From Variovorax sp. 54 (GTDB taxonomy: Bacteria > Pseudomonadota > Gammaproteobacteria > Burkholderiales > Burkholderiaceae_C), in assembly GCF_002754375.1 (NCBI RefSeq), contig NZ_PEFF01000001.1:5845501-5909500 (forward strand): a stretch of 64,000 nt of DNA, read 5' to 3'. Shown here piece by piece: positions 8,374-17,559 of the stretch. The notes below the pieces were generated by a model, which made no database searches, was not told where the DNA came from, and was given only the letters and a program-made list of their open reading frames with translations. A program made the translations under genes and the position numbers. Numbering within the stretch: the first letter of the stretch is position 1; every line of letters starts with the position of its first letter.

Positions 8374-9387
8374 ATGTTTGTCAGCTCGCGTTTCGTTCCC
8401 GCCCTGGCCGTTCTGGCCCTGGCCGCTTCCACCGCCTCCACGGCCCTGGCCGCCGGCGAACCGGTCATCGGCCTGGTCACCAAGACCGAGACCAACCCCT
8501 TCTTCGTGAAGATGAAGGAGGGCGCGCAGGAAGAGGCCAAGAAGCTGGGCGCCAAGCTGCTGTCGGGCGCGGGCAAGGCCGACGGCGACAACGCGGGCCA
8601 GATCACGGCGATGGAAAACATGATTGCCGCCGGCGCCAAGACCATCCTCATCACGCCCAGCGACGCCAAGGCCATCGTGCCGGCGATCAAGAAGGCGCGC
8701 GACAAGGGAATCATGGTGATTGCGCTCGACAGCCCGGCCGATCCGCCGGACGCGACCGACGCGCTCTTTGCCACCAACAACTACACGGCCGGCGTGCTCA
8801 TCGGCGAATACGCCAAGGCCGCCATGGCCGGCAAGACGCCCAAGATCGTCGCGCTCGACCTGCTGCCGGGCCACCCCGTGGGCGCGCAGCGCCACAACGG
8901 CTTCATGAAGGGCTTTGGCCTCGCGGCGAACGATGCCAAGTCGAACGAGCTGTCGAAGGCGCCCGAAATCGTCTGCATGGCCGACAGCTTCGGCGACCAG
9001 GCCAAGGCGCAGACCGTGATGGAAAACTGCCTGCAGAAAGCGCCCGACGTGAATCTGGTCTACACCATCAACGAACCCGCCGCGGCCGGTGCCTACAACG
9101 CGCTCAAGCGCGCGGGCAAGGAAAAGGGCGTGATGATCGTCTCGGTCGACGGCGGCTGCCAGGGCATCAAGGACACGGCCGCCGGCGTCATCGCCGCGAC
9201 CTCGCAGCAGTACCCGCTGAAGATGGCCGCCATGGGCGTGGCCGCGGGCGTCGAGTTCGCCAAGACCGGCAAGAAGGCGTCGGGCTACGTCGACACCGGC
9301 GTGACGCTCATCGCCGGCAAGAGCGTGGCCGGCGTCGAGAGCAAGGACACCAAGACCGGCGCCGAGCTGTGCTGGGGCAAGAAGTAA
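8374..9387 (+). CDS. frcB: Sugar ABC transporter periplasmic receptor (fructose-type, FrcB-like)
   Basis: The 337-residue receptor of a pentose/hexose ABC importer. A Sec signal peptide (about 1-26, ending STALAAG) is followed by a type I periplasmic-binding fold. GLVTKTETNPFFVKMKEGA, TILITPSDAKAI and ALFATNNYTAGVLIG are the features that recall the rhizobial fructose receptor FrcB more than RbsB. ATG 8374 is chosen because it gives the signal peptide and has AAGGAG nine bases upstream; an in-frame start at 8284 would add 30 non-signal residues. The permease follows after 34 bases. The fructose assignment is by remembered family resemblance; ribose or another sugar is possible. Confidence 0.82.
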   Translation: MFVSSRFVPALAVLALAASTASTALAAGEPVIGLVTKTETNPFFVKMKEGAQEEAKKLGAKLLSGAGKADGDNAGQITAMENMIAAGAKTILITPSDAKAIVPAIKKARDKGIMVIALDSPADPPDATDALFATNNYTAGVLIGEYAKAAMAGKTPKIVALDLLPGHPVGAQRHNGFMKGFGLAANDAKSNELSKAPEIVCMADSFGDQAKAQTVMENCLQKAPDVNLVYTINEPAAAGAYNALKRAGKEKGVMIVSVDGGCQGIKDTAAGVIAATSQQYPLKMAAMGVAAGVEFAKTGKKASGYVDTGVTLIAGKSVAGVESKDTKTGAELCWGKK

Positions 9388-9421
9388 GCGGCCCCCGGTA
9401 GAAAGAAAGGGAGGCACATCG

Positions 9422-10381
9422 ATGGCGACATCTCCAACGCACCGCATTCCGTGGGGCGCCCTCGGGCCGTGGCTGGCCTTGCTCGGCGCGTGCATCTTCT
9501 TTGCGACGCAGTCCGACCGCTTTCTGACGGGCGGCAACCTGTCGCTGATCCTGCAGCAGGTGATGGTGGTGGGCGTGATCGCCATCGGCCAGACGCTGAT
9601 CATCCTCACGGCCGGCATCGACCTGTCGTGCGGCATGGTGATGGCGCTGGGCGGAATCATCATGACGAAGTTCGCCACCGAGCTGGGCATGCCGGTGCCC
9701 GTGGCCATCCTGTGCGGCATCGGTGTGACGACGCTCTTCGGTTTGCTCAACGGCCTCTTGGTGACGCGCATCAAGCTGCCGCCGTTCATCGTGACGCTGG
9801 GCACGCTGAACATCGCGTTCGCGATCACGCAGCTGTATTCGTCGTCGCAAACGATCACCGACCTGCCTGCCGGCCTCACGGGCCTGGGCACCACCTTCAC
9901 CATCGGCAGCGCCGAAGTGGCGTGGGGCTCGGTGCTGATGGTGGCGCTGTATGTGCTCGTGTGGTTCGTGCTGCGCGAGACGGCCGCCGGGCGCCACATC
10001 TACGCGGTCGGCAACAACGCCGAAGCCACGCGGCTGGTCGGCATTCCGACGCAGCGCGTGCTGCTGGGCGTGTACGTGGCGGCGGGCGTGCTCTACGGCA
10101 TCGCCTCGCTGCTGTCGGTGGCGCGCACGGGGGTGGGCGACCCGAACGCGGGCCAGACCGAGAACCTCGACGCCATCACGGCCGTGGTGCTCGGCGGCAC
10201 CAGCCTGTTCGGCGGGCGCGGCATCGTGCTGGGCTCGCTCATCGGCGTGCTCATCGTGGGCGTGTTCCGCAACGGGCTCACGCTGATGGGCGTGTCGTCG
10301 ATCTACCAGGTGCTGGTGACGGGCGTGCTCGTGATTCTTGCCGTGGCCGCGGACCAGCTCTCGCGCAAGGGAGCACGCTGA
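9422..10381 (+). CDS. frcC: Sugar ABC transporter permease (FrcC/RbsC-like)
   Basis: A 319-residue inner-membrane permease with eight to ten hydrophobic helices. Typical BPD_transp_2 family motifs are present: GIDLSCGMVMALGG (about 73-86), FIVTLGTLNIAF, AVGNNAEATRLVG (about 194-206), and the conserved ATPase-contact region VLGGTSLFGGRGIVLGSLIG near residue 260. The stop codon overlaps the ATPase start (ATGA at 10379-10382), indicating translational coupling. It forms the channel for the sugar delivered by the receptor encoded at 8374-9387. Confidence 0.92.
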   Translation: MATSPTHRIPWGALGPWLALLGACIFFATQSDRFLTGGNLSLILQQVMVVGVIAIGQTLIILTAGIDLSCGMVMALGGIIMTKFATELGMPVPVAILCGIGVTTLFGLLNGLLVTRIKLPPFIVTLGTLNIAFAITQLYSSSQTITDLPAGLTGLGTTFTIGSAEVAWGSVLMVALYVLVWFVLRETAAGRHIYAVGNNAEATRLVGIPTQRVLLGVYVAAGVLYGIASLLSVARTGVGDPNAGQTENLDAITAVVLGGTSLFGGRGIVLGSLIGVLIVGVFRNGLTLMGVSSIYQVLVTGVLVILAVAADQLSRKGAR

Positions 10382-11178
10382 TGAACACCGTAGCCAACCC
10401 AAAGATCATCATGCAGGCCAAGGGCCTCGTGAAGCGCTACGGCCAGGTCACCGCGCTCGACGGCGTCGACTTCGAACTGCGCGAGGGCGAAATCCTCGCG
10501 GTGATCGGCGACAACGGCGCGGGCAAGTCCTCGCTCATCAAGGCGCTCTCGGGCGCGACCATTCCCGACGAGGGCGAGATCCTGCTCGACGGCGCGCCGG
10601 TGCACTTTCGCAATCCGCTCGATGCGCGGCGTGCGGGCATCGAGACGGTCTACCAGGACCTGGCCGTCGCGCCCGCGATGACCATCTACGAGAACCTGTT
10701 CCTTGGTCGCGAACTGCGCCGCCCCGGCTTCCTGGGCAACGTGCTGCGCATGCTCGACAAGAAGAAGATGCTGCAGGAAAGCGCCGCCCGCATGGCGGAC
10801 CTGAAGGTCGGGATCCAGTCGATGACACAGGCTGTCGAAACGCTCTCGGGCGGCCAGCGACAGTGCGTGGCGGTGGCGCGCAGCGCGGCCTTCGCGCGGC
10901 ACGTGGTCATCATGGACGAGCCCACCGCAGCCCTCGGCGTGAAGGAGGGCAACATGGTGCTCGAGCTGATCCGCCGTGTGCGCGAGCGCGGCCTGCCCGT
11001 GGTGCTCATCAGCCACAACATGCCGCATGTGTTCGAGGTGGCCGACCGCATCCATGTGGCACGCCTCGGCCGGCGCGCCGCCGTTCTCAACCCCAAGAAA
11101 ATCAGCATGAGCGACACCGTGGCCGTGATGACCGGCGCCATGACCGCCGACCAGTTGCCTGCGGAGGCGCATGCCTGA
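10381..11178 (+). CDS. frcA: Sugar ABC transporter ATPase, single-domain (FrcA-like)
   Basis: A 265-residue ATPase that powers the importer. Walker A is GDNGAGKSS (43-51), the signature motif is LSGGQRQ (155-161), Walker B is HVVIMDEPTAAL (about 173-184), and the switch histidine is in LISHNM. It has only one nucleotide-binding domain, unlike RbsA/XylG which carry two, and this matches the fructose-type systems. It begins at the ATGA overlap with the permease and its end overlaps the ROK regulator start by 8 bases. Confidence 0.93.
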   Translation: MNTVANPKIIMQAKGLVKRYGQVTALDGVDFELREGEILAVIGDNGAGKSSLIKALSGATIPDEGEILLDGAPVHFRNPLDARRAGIETVYQDLAVAPAMTIYENLFLGRELRRPGFLGNVLRMLDKKKMLQESAARMADLKVGIQSMTQAVETLSGGQRQCVAVARSAAFARHVVIMDEPTAALGVKEGNMVLELIRRVRERGLPVVLISHNMPHVFEVADRIHVARLGRRAAVLNPKKISMSDTVAVMTGAMTADQLPAEAHA

Positions 11179-12400
11179 CACCGACGCCGACATCGTTGAA
11201 CACCCGTCGGCCTTGCTGCGTCCGCGCGGCTCCAACCAGGTGGGCATGCGCCAGTTCAACGAGCGCGTGGTGCTGCAGGCGCTGCGCGTGCACACCAGCC
11301 TGCCCAAGGCCGACCTCGCGCGGCTCACGGGCCTGAGCGCGCAGACCATCGGCCTCATCACCGCGCGGCTCGAGGACGACGGCCTCATCGTCAAGCAAAG
11401 CCGCGTGCGCGGGCGCATCGGCCAGCCCTCGGTGCCGCTGGCGCTCAACCCCGACGGCGCCTTCGCCATCGGGGTGAAGCTCGGGCGGCGCGGGGCCGAG
11501 TGGCTGCTGATCGACTTCGCGGCGCAGGTCCGCGAGCACCACGCGATCCGCTACGAGTTTCCCGACGCCGAGGCGCTGCTGCCTGTGATCGCCGAGCACA
11601 TCCACCGGCTGCGCGACGGCCTCGGGCCGCTGGCCGCGCGCAACGTGGGCGCGGGGCTGGCGGCGCCGTTCCAGCTCGGCGGCTGGCACCGCACGCTGGG
11701 GCTGTCGAAGGCGCAGTCGGACGAGTGGAACCAGATGGACCTGCTGGCCGAGGTGCGCGCGCGCACCGACGTGCCCGTGGGCTTTGCGCGCGACACCGTG
11801 GCGGCCTGCGTGGCCGAGTTGGTGACAGGGCGCGGCCACGACCTCAAGAGCTTTCTCTACATCTTCGTCGACACCTTCGTGGGCGGCGGGCTGGTCATCA
11901 ACTCGCACCTGCACACGGGCGCGCACGGCAACGCGGGTGCGCTCGCGTCGCTGCCGATGCGATCGGCCACGGCTTCGGCGGGCCTGCCGCCGCAGGTGGT
12001 GGCCGAGGCCTCGCTGTGGGAGCTGGAGCAGCGCCTGCGTGCCGACGGCCTGGACGCCACCGCCGCGTACGACGAACGCGCGCTCGAAGCGCCGTTCGCC
12101 GCGGCCACGCAGGCCTGGCTCGGCGGCGCGTCGCGGGCACTGGCGCATGCCATCGTCAGCAGCACGGCGGTGCTCGACCTGGCCGACGTGGTGATGGACG
12201 GTTCGATGTCACGTACGCTGCTCGACGCGCTGCTGGAGCAGACCCGCGCGGCGCTCGCGCAGTGCAACTGGGAAGGCCTGTGGTCGCCGCGGCTGCACGG
12301 CGGCAGGGCAGGGGTGCAGGCGTGCGCGCTCGGTGGCGCGATGCTGCCGCTGCACGCCAACTTCGCGCCGGACCACGATGTGTTTTTGAAAGCGGGGTGA
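11171..12400 (+). CDS. ROK family transcriptional regulator of the sugar ABC operon
   Basis: A 409-residue NagC/XylR-type regulator. A winged helix-turn-helix lies at about 15-80 (LPKADLARLTGLSAQTIGLIT), then a ROK sugar-binding domain. The kinase phosphate motif DxGxT is absent and the zinc motif CxCGxxGC is not seen, so it should be a pure regulator. The glycine-rich ROK segment HTGAHGNAGAL is present at about 250. It overlaps the ATPase gene by 8 bases, so it is made together with the transporter and is probably its sugar-responsive repressor. Confidence 0.88.
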   Translation: MPDTDADIVEHPSALLRPRGSNQVGMRQFNERVVLQALRVHTSLPKADLARLTGLSAQTIGLITARLEDDGLIVKQSRVRGRIGQPSVPLALNPDGAFAIGVKLGRRGAEWLLIDFAAQVREHHAIRYEFPDAEALLPVIAEHIHRLRDGLGPLAARNVGAGLAAPFQLGGWHRTLGLSKAQSDEWNQMDLLAEVRARTDVPVGFARDTVAACVAELVTGRGHDLKSFLYIFVDTFVGGGLVINSHLHTGAHGNAGALASLPMRSATASAGLPPQVVAEASLWELEQRLRADGLDATAAYDERALEAPFAAATQAWLGGASRALAHAIVSSTAVLDLADVVMDGSMSRTLLDALLEQTRAALAQCNWEGLWSPRLHGGRAGVQACALGGAMLPLHANFAPDHDVFLKAG

Positions 12401-12413
12401 GCCGCTCGAAAGC

Positions 12414-12848
12414 TCAGGGACTCGCCGAGGCATGCAGGTCGCGCGGCAATCGCAGCGTGCTCGCGCGTGCGCCCTCGGGGCACGGCCCGTCGGAGTAGGC
12501 CGCATCGCCCGCGGGCATGACGCACTTGTGCACCTCGACGACGGCAGGCACGGCCTTGACGGCGGGCGCTGCGGGGGCGATCACCGGGGCTTCGAAGTTC
12601 GTGTTCGTCAGCGTGGCCGGTTTCGTCGATGCGTTCGTTACCGCATCCGGCAACGCGTGAAGGGGAGGCGATTTGTCGGCCTCGACCGGCACGACGGCGG
12701 TGGTCAAGGCCGCGGCGCGCGCCGCGCTCTCGTGCACCAGGTCCTTCAAGGTCACGTAGAACAGCAACATCGCCACCAGCGCCACGCCCAGGCACGGGGC
12801 CCAGTACCGCCGGGGGGCGCCGGCCCGTGAGGTCAGCGGCGCGGCCAT
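12414..12848 (-). CDS. Membrane-anchored protein with DUF4124-like C-terminus
   Basis: A 144-residue protein with one hydrophobic helix at about 17-35 (LGVALVAMLLFYV), then an Ala/Pro-rich periplasmic stretch. Near the C-terminus, VHKCVMP..AAYSDGPCPEGA resembles the DUF4124 pattern (Cys, YSD, CP.G). ATG 12848 is chosen because it gives a clean N-in anchor. It overlaps the end of the 85-residue gene upstream by 16 bases, so the two are probably translated together. The function is unknown. It converges on the ROK gene with a 13-base gap. Confidence 0.6.
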   Translation of the reverse strand: MAAPLTSRAGAPRRYWAPCLGVALVAMLLFYVTLKDLVHESAARAAALTTAVVPVEADKSPPLHALPDAVTNASTKPATLTNTNFEAPVIAPAAPAVKAVPAVVEVHKCVMPAGDAAYSDGPCPEGARASTLRLPRDLHASASP

Positions 12849-13090
12849 GCCAGGCCTCCGTTCTGCAACACACCGGCCAGCTTCGCGATGCCGCCGGTGC
12901 CGCTCGCCGCCCGGCCGATCAGCGCGCCGCCGGCAGCGCCCGCGACGATCCGCATCAGGAACGACCGGCTGCGGCCCGCGGCCAGCAACAGCAGCACGCC
13001 GGCGCCGAGCACGACGAGGTGTTCGCCGGGGTAGTCGGCGCGCGCGGCATCCACTTGCTTGATCTTGTCGATCGTCTGTTCCAGGTCCAT
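12833..13090 (-). CDS. Small hydrophobic protein, unknown function
   Basis: 85 residues. A short charged N-terminus (EQTIDKIKQVDAARADYPGEH) leads into a hydrophobic helix (about 26-38), followed by a Gly/Ala-rich amphipathic stretch GAAGGALIGRAASG. This is the look of a small inner-membrane protein. Its end overlaps the neighbouring membrane-anchored gene by 16 bases. No family recognised. Confidence 0.55.
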   Translation of the reverse strand: MDLEQTIDKIKQVDAARADYPGEHLVVLGAGVLLLLAAGRSRSFLMRIVAGAAGGALIGRAASGTGGIAKLAGVLQNGGLAWPRR

Positions 13091-13290
13091 GGCTGAAGCT
13101 CCTTGTCGTGTTCAGCCGTTCATACCGGCGCGCACCGGGCGCCGCTGTAGGCCGGCGCCATGCGCGGTGACGGAATCCGCCGCGAAAACGCCGTGGAGAA
13201 AGCCGCATCGCACGGGAAGCGGGGCACTCTCGATAATGCAACCCGCTCGTAGAGAACCCCCACAGACGCAGAGAAGTAGAGAACCGCGAA

Positions 13291-13932
13291 ATGAGTGCTG
13301 CAGATTTTCTTTTCGCCCCCGAGGTGCAAAAGCTCTTGATGGTCGCCTACGCCGCGCCCGACCAACCCTTGCCTTCCAGCGAGCTGGCCCATCGCTCGAA
13401 GCTCGACACGGCCGATGTGGAACGCACCTTGGCGCACCTCGTCAGCAGCGGCATCCTGAAGAAGCAAAAGCCGAAGGCCGAGGAGGCAGAGACCTTCGCG
13501 ATCGACCGCGCGTTCATCTTCCACGACGAGTTGCGCAACATCGCGCTCAAGTCGTTCGCCGCGGCCGAGCCGGTTCGCGCGATGCTGCGCGGCAAGTTCA
13601 AGGCCTCGGTCGTGCGCGCCTTCGTGCTCGCAGAGGACGAAGACGGCACCCTGGAGCTGCTCGTCGTGCACGGCCAGTCGATTCCCGACGAAGCCACCTT
13701 GGGCGCCGCCTGCAAGAAGCTCTCGAAGAACATCCACCGTCACCTGAAGGTGCACGTCATCTCGAACGCGAAGTTCAACGGCCTCACGCCGCGCGACGCG
13801 CTCATGCCGAAACCCGCGGCGCTCGAGATCATCAAGCTTGGGGACACGAAGGCGCAGCTGCCCGTTGAGAAGGTCGGCCTCCTGCAGAGTGCGAAGAACA
13901 AGCTGGCAACGCTGTCGCGCGCATCGACGTGA
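13291..13932 (+). CDS. Winged-helix protein with nucleotidyltransferase-like domain
   Basis: A 213-residue cytoplasmic protein. Residues about 1-75 form an ArsR-like winged helix (PSSELAHRSKLDTADVERTLAHLVSSGIL). Residues about 95-180 look like a minimal nucleotidyltransferase fold, with VVRAFVLAEDED for the first strand and GLTPRDALMPKPAALEI further on. The GS-x-AR-x-D active-site signature is not intact: the expected GSxARG is KASVVRA. It may be a degenerate enzyme that senses something for the DNA-binding part. Proteins of this layout occur as regulators next to toxin-antitoxin-like genes, but here it is alone. Confidence 0.6.
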   Translation: MSAADFLFAPEVQKLLMVAYAAPDQPLPSSELAHRSKLDTADVERTLAHLVSSGILKKQKPKAEEAETFAIDRAFIFHDELRNIALKSFAAAEPVRAMLRGKFKASVVRAFVLAEDEDGTLELLVVHGQSIPDEATLGAACKKLSKNIHRHLKVHVISNAKFNGLTPRDALMPKPAALEIIKLGDTKAQLPVEKVGLLQSAKNKLATLSRAST

Positions 13933-13980
13933 GGCCTGCCCCGAAGGGCGATGCCACCTGACGCCTCGTGCCCGACGCCC

Positions 13981-14967
13981 TCAGCTGTCGATGCGTATGT
14001 TGTTCGACTTCGCGATCTTTCCCCACTTGGCGTATTCGTCGCGCGAGACTTTGGCGAATTCGTCGATCGTGCTGCCCACCGGTTGCAGGCCCAGGTCGAT
14101 CAGCCGGCGCTGTACGTCGGGTTGTCTGAGCACCTTCACGATTTCGGTATTGAAGCGCGCGACGATGTCCTTGGGCGTTGCGGCCGGCACGTAGAAGCCC
14201 TGCCAGCCGTCGCCGTCGTAGCCGGGCAGCAATTCGGCCACGGCGGGCACGTCGGGCAGTGCGGCACTGCGCTTCTTGCTGGTGATGGCCAACGCACGCA
14301 GCTTGCCGCTCTTGACCAGCGGTATCGCGGTGGTGGCCGGCTCGAAGGCCAGCGGCATCTGCCCGGCCATCACATCGGCCAACGGGCTTCCTTTGTAGGG
14401 CACGTGGACCATCTGGATGCCGGCCATGTTGTTCATCATCTCCATCACCACGTGCGGGCCCGAGCCGATGCCCAGCGACCCGTAGTCGACCGATCCCGGC
14501 TTGGCCTTCGCGCGTGCGATCAGGTCTTTCAGGGTGGCGTCGGGCTGGTTCGGGCCGGTGACCAGCACATAGGGCACCAGTGCCACCTGGGTCACGGGTG
14601 CGAAGTCGCGGAAGGTGTCGTAGGGCAGCTTGGTGTACACGTTGGGATTGATGCCCATGATCGAGTTGACCGTCATGAACAGCGTGTAGCCGTCGCCCGG
14701 GCTCTTGGCCGCGAGCTCCGCGCCGATGATGCCGGCCGCGCCTGCGCGATTGTCGATGACCACGGGCTGCCCGAGCGCACGCCCGAGGGGCTCGCTCACG
14801 ATGCGTGCCACCACGTCGGGCGATACACCGGCCGCAAAGGGCACGATGACCTTGATGGGCCGGTCGGGCCACTTGCCCTGTGCCAGCAGCGGCGGGGCGG
14901 CCATTGCGGCGGCAGCCGCGCCCAGGTGCGTGAGCACGGTGCGGCGGGAAAAGCGTGGGTCCTGCAT
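13981..14967 (-). CDS. Bug-family tripartite tricarboxylate receptor
   Basis: A 328-residue periplasmic solute receptor (TctC/Bug). A twin-arginine-like leader, SRRTVLTHLGAAAAAMA, ends near residue 28. The mature protein shows the family motifs WPDRPIKVIVPFAAG, VVIDNRAGAAGIIG, DYGSLGIGSGPH, HVPYKGSPLADVMAGQ and LPDVPAVAELLPGY. The MQDPRF start (14967) has a purine-rich GGAGA upstream. No TctA/TctB membrane genes are nearby, as is usual for the many orphan Bug proteins of Burkholderiales. It ends an apparent cupin-hydrolase-receptor unit; the ligand is unknown. Confidence 0.88.
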   Translation of the reverse strand: MQDPRFSRRTVLTHLGAAAAAMAAPPLLAQGKWPDRPIKVIVPFAAGVSPDVVARIVSEPLGRALGQPVVIDNRAGAAGIIGAELAAKSPGDGYTLFMTVNSIMGINPNVYTKLPYDTFRDFAPVTQVALVPYVLVTGPNQPDATLKDLIARAKAKPGSVDYGSLGIGSGPHVVMEMMNNMAGIQMVHVPYKGSPLADVMAGQMPLAFEPATTAIPLVKSGKLRALAITSKKRSAALPDVPAVAELLPGYDGDGWQGFYVPAATPKDIVARFNTEIVKVLRQPDVQRRLIDLGLQPVGSTIDEFAKVSRDEYAKWGKIAKSNNIRIDS

Positions 14968-14998
14968 GGGGTGTCTCCGTTCTTTTTTTCTGAAAGGC

Positions 14999-15805
14999 TC
15001 AGGCGAGCCAGTCGCGCAAGGCGGCGATGAGCGGCTGAGGCGCAACGATGTGGGGATAATGGCCGCCCGTCGCAAGGCTCAGGTGCCGAGCGTCAGGGTA
15101 GAGCGCCCGTACACGCGCACGCACCACGGGTGTGATCGTCGGGTCGTCCTCGCAGTCGCACACCACGGTGCGTGCGACGACTGCCACGGCAGCTGGCGCC
15201 TGCGCATGGGCCACCTGGCGCAATCGTTGGTGGAAGGCGCCCGCCGGCAGGCCGTGGTGCAGCATGTGCAGCTGTACGCTGCGCAGCAGATCGGCGGGCC
15301 TGGCCGCCAGGGCGGCATGCCAGCGGGCGATGACCTCGTCATCGGTGGCGGCGTCCAGCCAGGCCGCATCGAACAGGGGCGAAGCCTTCACGTCGGACCC
15401 GTCGACGAAGGTGTTGCCCAGCCACAGCGCCGAAACGTGCTGCGGGAATTCGGCGGCGACATGCTGCGCCCACCAGGCGCCGTAGGACGAACCCCAGAGC
15501 GCGACCGCGCCGGTGTCCAGATGCCCGAGCAGCGCAGCCAGCCCGTGCGCGAGTTGCGAGGGGCTGCGGCCGCCGGGGTAGGTGACGCTGACCACGCGGC
15601 GCTCGGCATCGAAGGCTTGCGCCACGTGCCAGGCCGTGTCGCCATTGCCCAGCGCGCCCGGCAGCAGGACCAGCGGCGCCTTGGCGGAGCGGCGGGCGTT
15701 GTCGCGGTAGCCCCAGTGCGTGCCGTCGTCCTCGGTGAAGCGGCCCAGCGGCGCGCTGGCGACATAGCGGCTCAAGGCGGGCGGCGAAGGGTGAGCCAGG
15801 CTCAT
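14999..15805 (-). CDS. Alpha/beta hydrolase
   Basis: 268 residues with the alpha/beta-hydrolase pattern: LLPGALGNG oxyanion loop (about 47-55), nucleophile elbow GSSYGAW (about 109-115, catalytic Ser), an acidic residue in CDCEDDPTITP and a late histidine in GGHYPHI. There is no signal peptide, so it should be cytoplasmic. The start overlaps the cupin stop by four bases (ATGA-type coupling) and the Bug receptor follows 31 bases on. A role in opening an ester or lactone of the compound imported by the receptor is an inference. Confidence 0.82.
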   Translation of the reverse strand: MSLAHPSPPALSRYVASAPLGRFTEDDGTHWGYRDNARRSAKAPLVLLPGALGNGDTAWHVAQAFDAERRVVSVTYPGGRSPSQLAHGLAALLGHLDTGAVALWGSSYGAWWAQHVAAEFPQHVSALWLGNTFVDGSDVKASPLFDAAWLDAATDDEVIARWHAALAARPADLLRSVQLHMLHHGLPAGAFHQRLRQVAHAQAPAAVAVVARTVVCDCEDDPTITPVVRARVRALYPDARHLSLATGGHYPHIVAPQPLIAALRDWLA

Positions 15806-16353
15806 GCGAGGTAGCCTTCTTCGCGCAGCGTCGATTTGGCCTTCTCGGTGAAGTCGGCCTCCGGTGCGTTGCCACCGATGACGAACATCAAAAAGTGCGT
15901 CTTGTCCGGCTCGCTGTGGGTGATGTTCTCGAAGCGCCGGTTCACGCCGGGCGGAAAAGAGCAAATGTCCCAGGGGCCGACGTCGAAGTATTCGTCCTTG
16001 CCGTCCAGTTCCCACGAGCAGCGCCAGGTGCCGGTCAGGGGCATGAAGGTCTCGTTGGTGTCGTGGTTGTGCATCATCGGGCCGTTGCCCGGCTTGGCCT
16101 CGCAGAAGCCGAGGTTGAAGCCTTCGCTGATGCGAATGGCGGCGTTCTCGGCGGCTTGCGCGCCCACCGGCGACACCACCTGCGCACCGCCCTTGCCGGC
16201 CGGCGGCTGGAAGCCCACCGCGTTGTAGAGCTTGCGCACGGCGCTCGGGTATCGGCTGTCGGGCAGGCCCCCGTCGAAGCCCTTGAGGTCCTTGAAGTAG
16301 GCAACACGTTTGCGCATCTCTTCGCGCGTGACGCGGATCTGGGGAATGGCCAT
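15802..16353 (-). CDS. Cupin-domain protein
   Basis: 183 residues. A single cupin barrel has metal-ligand motifs: GPMMHNHDTNETFMPL (about 90-105, HxHx4E) and a second motif with FPPGVNRRFENI (about 130-141). The N-terminal about 60 residues (REEMRKRVAYFKDLKGFDGG) precede the barrel. This may be a small dioxygenase or isomerase acting with the hydrolase, as the genes overlap by four bases. An in-frame ATG at 16362 would add three residues; neither start has a strong ribosome site. It is divergent from the LysR regulator at 16522. Confidence 0.8.
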   Translation of the reverse strand: MAIPQIRVTREEMRKRVAYFKDLKGFDGGLPDSRYPSAVRKLYNAVGFQPPAGKGGAQVVSPVGAQAAENAAIRISEGFNLGFCEAKPGNGPMMHNHDTNETFMPLTGTWRCSWELDGKDEYFDVGPWDICSFPPGVNRRFENITHSEPDKTHFLMFVIGGNAPEADFTEKAKSTLREEGYLA

Positions 16354-16521
16354 CGTGAACATCTCTGTGGAAGTGAAGGAGAGGCCTTCGAGTATTCGCG
16401 TCCAGGTCCGCGAACGCCATCGCAAGATCCGATGCGCGCCATCGGCTTCGTGATGACGCATGCGGGTTTTCCCGTCGCCCCGCGAGGCGCGATCCACGCG
16501 CCGCCGCGGCAAGATAGGTCC

Positions 16522-17430
16522 ATGAAACTTCAGGATCTCGACCTGCACCTGCTGCGCGCCTTCGACGCGCTGCTGCGTGAAAGGCATGTGACCCGCGCCG
16601 CGGAACGGCTGGGCATGAGCCAGTCGTCGATGAGCGTGTCGCTGGCCAAGCTGCGCGATCTGTTCGGCGATGAATTGCTGATGCGCTCGGGCAGCGGATG
16701 GATGCCGACAGAGCTGGCCTTGGTGCTCTGGCCGCGTGTGCAGGACGCCATCGGCGCGCTCGAACGCGTGCTCGATTCGCCGAGCTTCGACCCTGCCACC
16801 GCGACGACGACCTTTCGCCTGATCGTCATCGACTACATCGACCTGCTGATGATGCCCGCCGTGATGCGCCGCGTCCGGCAGGAGGCGCCGGGCGTGAAGC
16901 TGCATGTGCTGCAGACCAATCCCCATCACTTCGGCGAGATGATGGCGGCTGGCGAACTCGATCTGGCGTTGACGTATTTCCCCGGCGCGCCGGACTACCT
17001 GAAGGGGCGCAAGCTCTTTTCGGATCGCTTCCTCGGCCTGTGCGCCAGCAGTCACCCGGTGCTTTCCCAAACGCTGGACGTGGCCGGTTTCTGCGCGCTG
17101 CCGCATGTGACCATCGAACTCGATGCCGCGCAGATCTACAACGTGCAGATCGACGCAGCGCTCGAACCCCATGGCCTGCGCCGGCGGGTTCAGATGATCA
17201 AGCCCAGCTTTCTGGCGCTGCCCTTCGTGCTGGAGACCTCGGACATGGTGGCCAGCGTGCCCGCACGCCTGGCGCGCCGCATGACGCGCATGGCGACGGT
17301 CTCGTTGTTCGACATCCCGCTGGAGCTGCCGTTGTTCGACGTGCGCATGCTCTGGCACCCGCGCACCGACCATTCGCCTGCGCATGAATGGCTGCGCGGC
17401 CTGATGCTGGCGTGCGCACGCGAGGCCTGA
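16522..17430 (+). CDS. LysR family transcriptional regulator
   Basis: 302 residues. The N-terminal winged HTH (about 1-65) has LHLLRAFDALLRERHVTRAA and GMSQSSMSVSLAKLRDLFGDELL. A periplasmic-binding-like effector domain follows (about 95-295). It resembles the NodD/LinR/PcpR branch in tone. It is divergent from the cupin-hydrolase-Bug unit with 168 bases between starts, the classical LysR arrangement, and so probably regulates that unit in response to its substrate. Confidence 0.9.
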   Translation: MKLQDLDLHLLRAFDALLRERHVTRAAERLGMSQSSMSVSLAKLRDLFGDELLMRSGSGWMPTELALVLWPRVQDAIGALERVLDSPSFDPATATTTFRLIVIDYIDLLMMPAVMRRVRQEAPGVKLHVLQTNPHHFGEMMAAGELDLALTYFPGAPDYLKGRKLFSDRFLGLCASSHPVLSQTLDVAGFCALPHVTIELDAAQIYNVQIDAALEPHGLRRRVQMIKPSFLALPFVLETSDMVASVPARLARRMTRMATVSLFDIPLELPLFDVRMLWHPRTDHSPAHEWLRGLMLACAREA

Positions 17431-17559
17431 GCGCCGGCTGCTGGCGCGGTCAAGTCACACGTGGGCGCCGGTGTTCTTGACGGTCGCCTGAGCCGGGTGG
17501 GGAGCGCGTGCTGGGGGACAATCGAGGCAACCCCCTCGAACCACACAGCCCCCACGACC

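Noticed and set aside
12849..13241. N-terminal extension of the DUF4124-like gene
   Set aside because: It overlaps the whole 85-residue gene in another frame and is Arg-rich without structure.
16354..17385. Long upstream extension of the cupin gene
   Set aside because: The added part is opposite the LysR gene and unlike any cupin N-terminus.
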